From JAVBNJ01 sp031551625 (lineage in GTDB: Bacteria > Bacteroidota > Bacteroidia > Bacteroidales > UBA932): a stretch of 6,605 bases of DNA. A program made the translations under genes and the position numbers. A model generated the notes under the pieces. The model was not told the origin of the DNA. It saw nothing but the letters and a program-made list of their open reading frames with translations, and made no database searches. This document shows positions 5,840 to 6,605 of the stretch, in pieces (position 1 is the first letter of the stretch; every line of letters starts with the position of its first letter). Where the stretch lies: positions 1 through 6,605 of the forward strand of contig JAVBNJ010000127.1 of the NCBI GenBank assembly GCA_031551625.1, read 5' to 3'.

Positions 5840-6605
5840 ATGGACATCAAACAAAATCTCAAAACAAGTAGCAAAGCAGTTGCCGTAGGCGCTATTCTTG
5901 CTACAGGTGCGCTCGTACCTCAACAGGCCGAAGCGCAACAGAAGAACTCATCGGATTCTAAAAAACCGAACATCTTAGTGATTTTCGGCGACGACATCGG
6001 GCAAACCAATATCAGCGCATACAGCCGCGGACTGATGGGATTTACTACGCCCAATATCGACCGTATCGGAAACGAAGGTGGGGTATTTATACAATATTAC
6101 GGACAGCAATCATGTACCGCCGGGCGTGCGGCCTTTATTACCGGACAATGCCCCTTCCGTACGGGATTGACGAAAGTGGGAATGCCGGGGGCGCCGGTCG
6201 GTTTACAACCGGAAGATCCCACCATTGCCGAGTTCCTGAAACCGCTGGGTTATATGTGCGGACAGTTCGGTAAAAATCACTTGGGCGACCGCGATAAATT
6301 CCTGCCTACGGCGCACGGATTCGACGAATTCTTTGGTAATTTGTATCACTTGAATGCAGAAGAAGAACCGGAAAATCCCGATTACCCAAAAGATCCCGAG
6401 TTTAAGAAAGAGTTCGGTCCGCGTGGCGTATTGCGCTCCACAGCCGATGGTAAAGTAGAAGATACCGGCCCGTTGACAAAGAAACGGATGGAAACGGTGG
6501 ATGAAGAATTTTTAGCTGCCACTAAAGATTTCATCTCCCGTCAGGTAAAAGCCGGAAAACCTTTCTTTACATGGTTTAACTCTACCCGCATGCACGTATA
6601 TACGC
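5840..6605 (+). CDS. Exported arylsulfatase, Cys-type (3' end outside window)
   Basis: Sulfatases of the alkaline phosphatase superfamily (PF00884) hydrolyse sulfate esters with a formylglycine residue. The first 255 residues are visible. Residues 1-33 form a Sec-type signal peptide (KQNLK, hydrophobic AVAVGAILATGALV, then AEA before QQ); there is no lipobox Cys, so a soluble periplasmic or secreted product is expected. PNILVIFGDDIG (43-54) gives the metal ligands Asp51 and Asp52. SCTAGR (91-96) is the C-x-A-x-R motif, with Cys92 as the residue to be oxidised and Arg96 conserved. GKNHLGD (144-150) gives Lys145 and His147. FDEFFGNLYHLNAEEEP (161-177) is typical of one arylsulfatase subgroup. 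Because it is Cys-type and exported, it must be matured in the cytoplasm first, which the anSME encoded at 3573-4844 could do. The natural substrate cannot be told from this part. Confidence 0.93.
   Translation, partial: MDIKQNLKTSSKAVAVGAILATGALVPQQAEAQQKNSSDSKKPNILVIFGDDIGQTNISAYSRGLMGFTTPNIDRIGNEGGVFIQYYGQQSCTAGRAAFITGQCPFRTGLTKVGMPGAPVGLQPEDPTIAEFLKPLGYMCGQFGKNHLGDRDKFLPTAHGFDEFFGNLYHLNAEEEPENPDYPKDPEFKKEFGPRGVLRSTADGKVEDTGPLTKKRMETVDEEFLAATKDFISRQVKAGKPFFTWFNSTRMHVYT

Overview
The window looks like chromosomal DNA of a Bacteroidota (Bacteroidetes) bacterium. Three things point there. Several genes are preceded by the Bacteroidetes-type promoter octamer TAnnTTTG (TATCTTTG, TAATTTTG, TACCTTTG). 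No convincing Shine-Dalgarno sequences are seen. The protein families are typical of the phylum: Ig-like repeats with a FISUMP-like C-terminus, a DoxX-type membrane protein of the BT_3928 kind, and an anaerobic sulfatase-maturating enzyme with a secreted sulfatase. All genes read on the + strand.

Layout. 2-922 is the 3' end of a large repetitive secreted or surface protein: about two Ig-like repeats of 87-88 residues, then a compact Cys-rich FISUMP-like end. A strong palindromic hairpin (942-981) closes it. 1098-2375 encodes a six-helix-like DoxX/BT_3928-type membrane protein with its own promoter. 2440-3459 is murB (UDP-N-acetylenolpyruvoylglucosamine reductase), separated from the DoxX-like gene by a short inverted-repeat spacer. 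3573-4844 is a radical-SAM/SPASM anaerobic sulfatase maturase with every iron-sulfur ligand and the catalytic Asp visible. 4967-5713 is a small trigger-factor-like protein that lacks the FKBP/PPIase domain. 5840 to the window end is the N-terminal half of an exported arylsulfatase with the C-x-A-x-R formylglycine motif (CTAGR).

How the genes work together. The right half is a functional neighbourhood. The sulfatase (5840-6605) is a Cys-type substrate, and the maturase (3573-4844) can oxidise that Cys to formylglycine in the cytoplasm before export. Between them lies a reduced trigger factor, a family of ribosome-associated chaperones. Maturation requires an unfolded sulfatase chain, so a chaperone that delays folding is an appealing but unproven partner; promoter-like motifs in front of each gene argue against one simple operon. 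The left half (surface protein, DoxX-like protein, murB) shows no clear functional link to it.

Nearly every intergenic gap holds inverted or direct repeats, some reminiscent of small repeats dispersed in Bacteroidetes genomes. No tRNA, rRNA, CRISPR array, insertion sequence or attachment site was seen. I do not see a clearly novel system; the maturase / mini trigger factor / sulfatase trio is the best candidate for follow-up.
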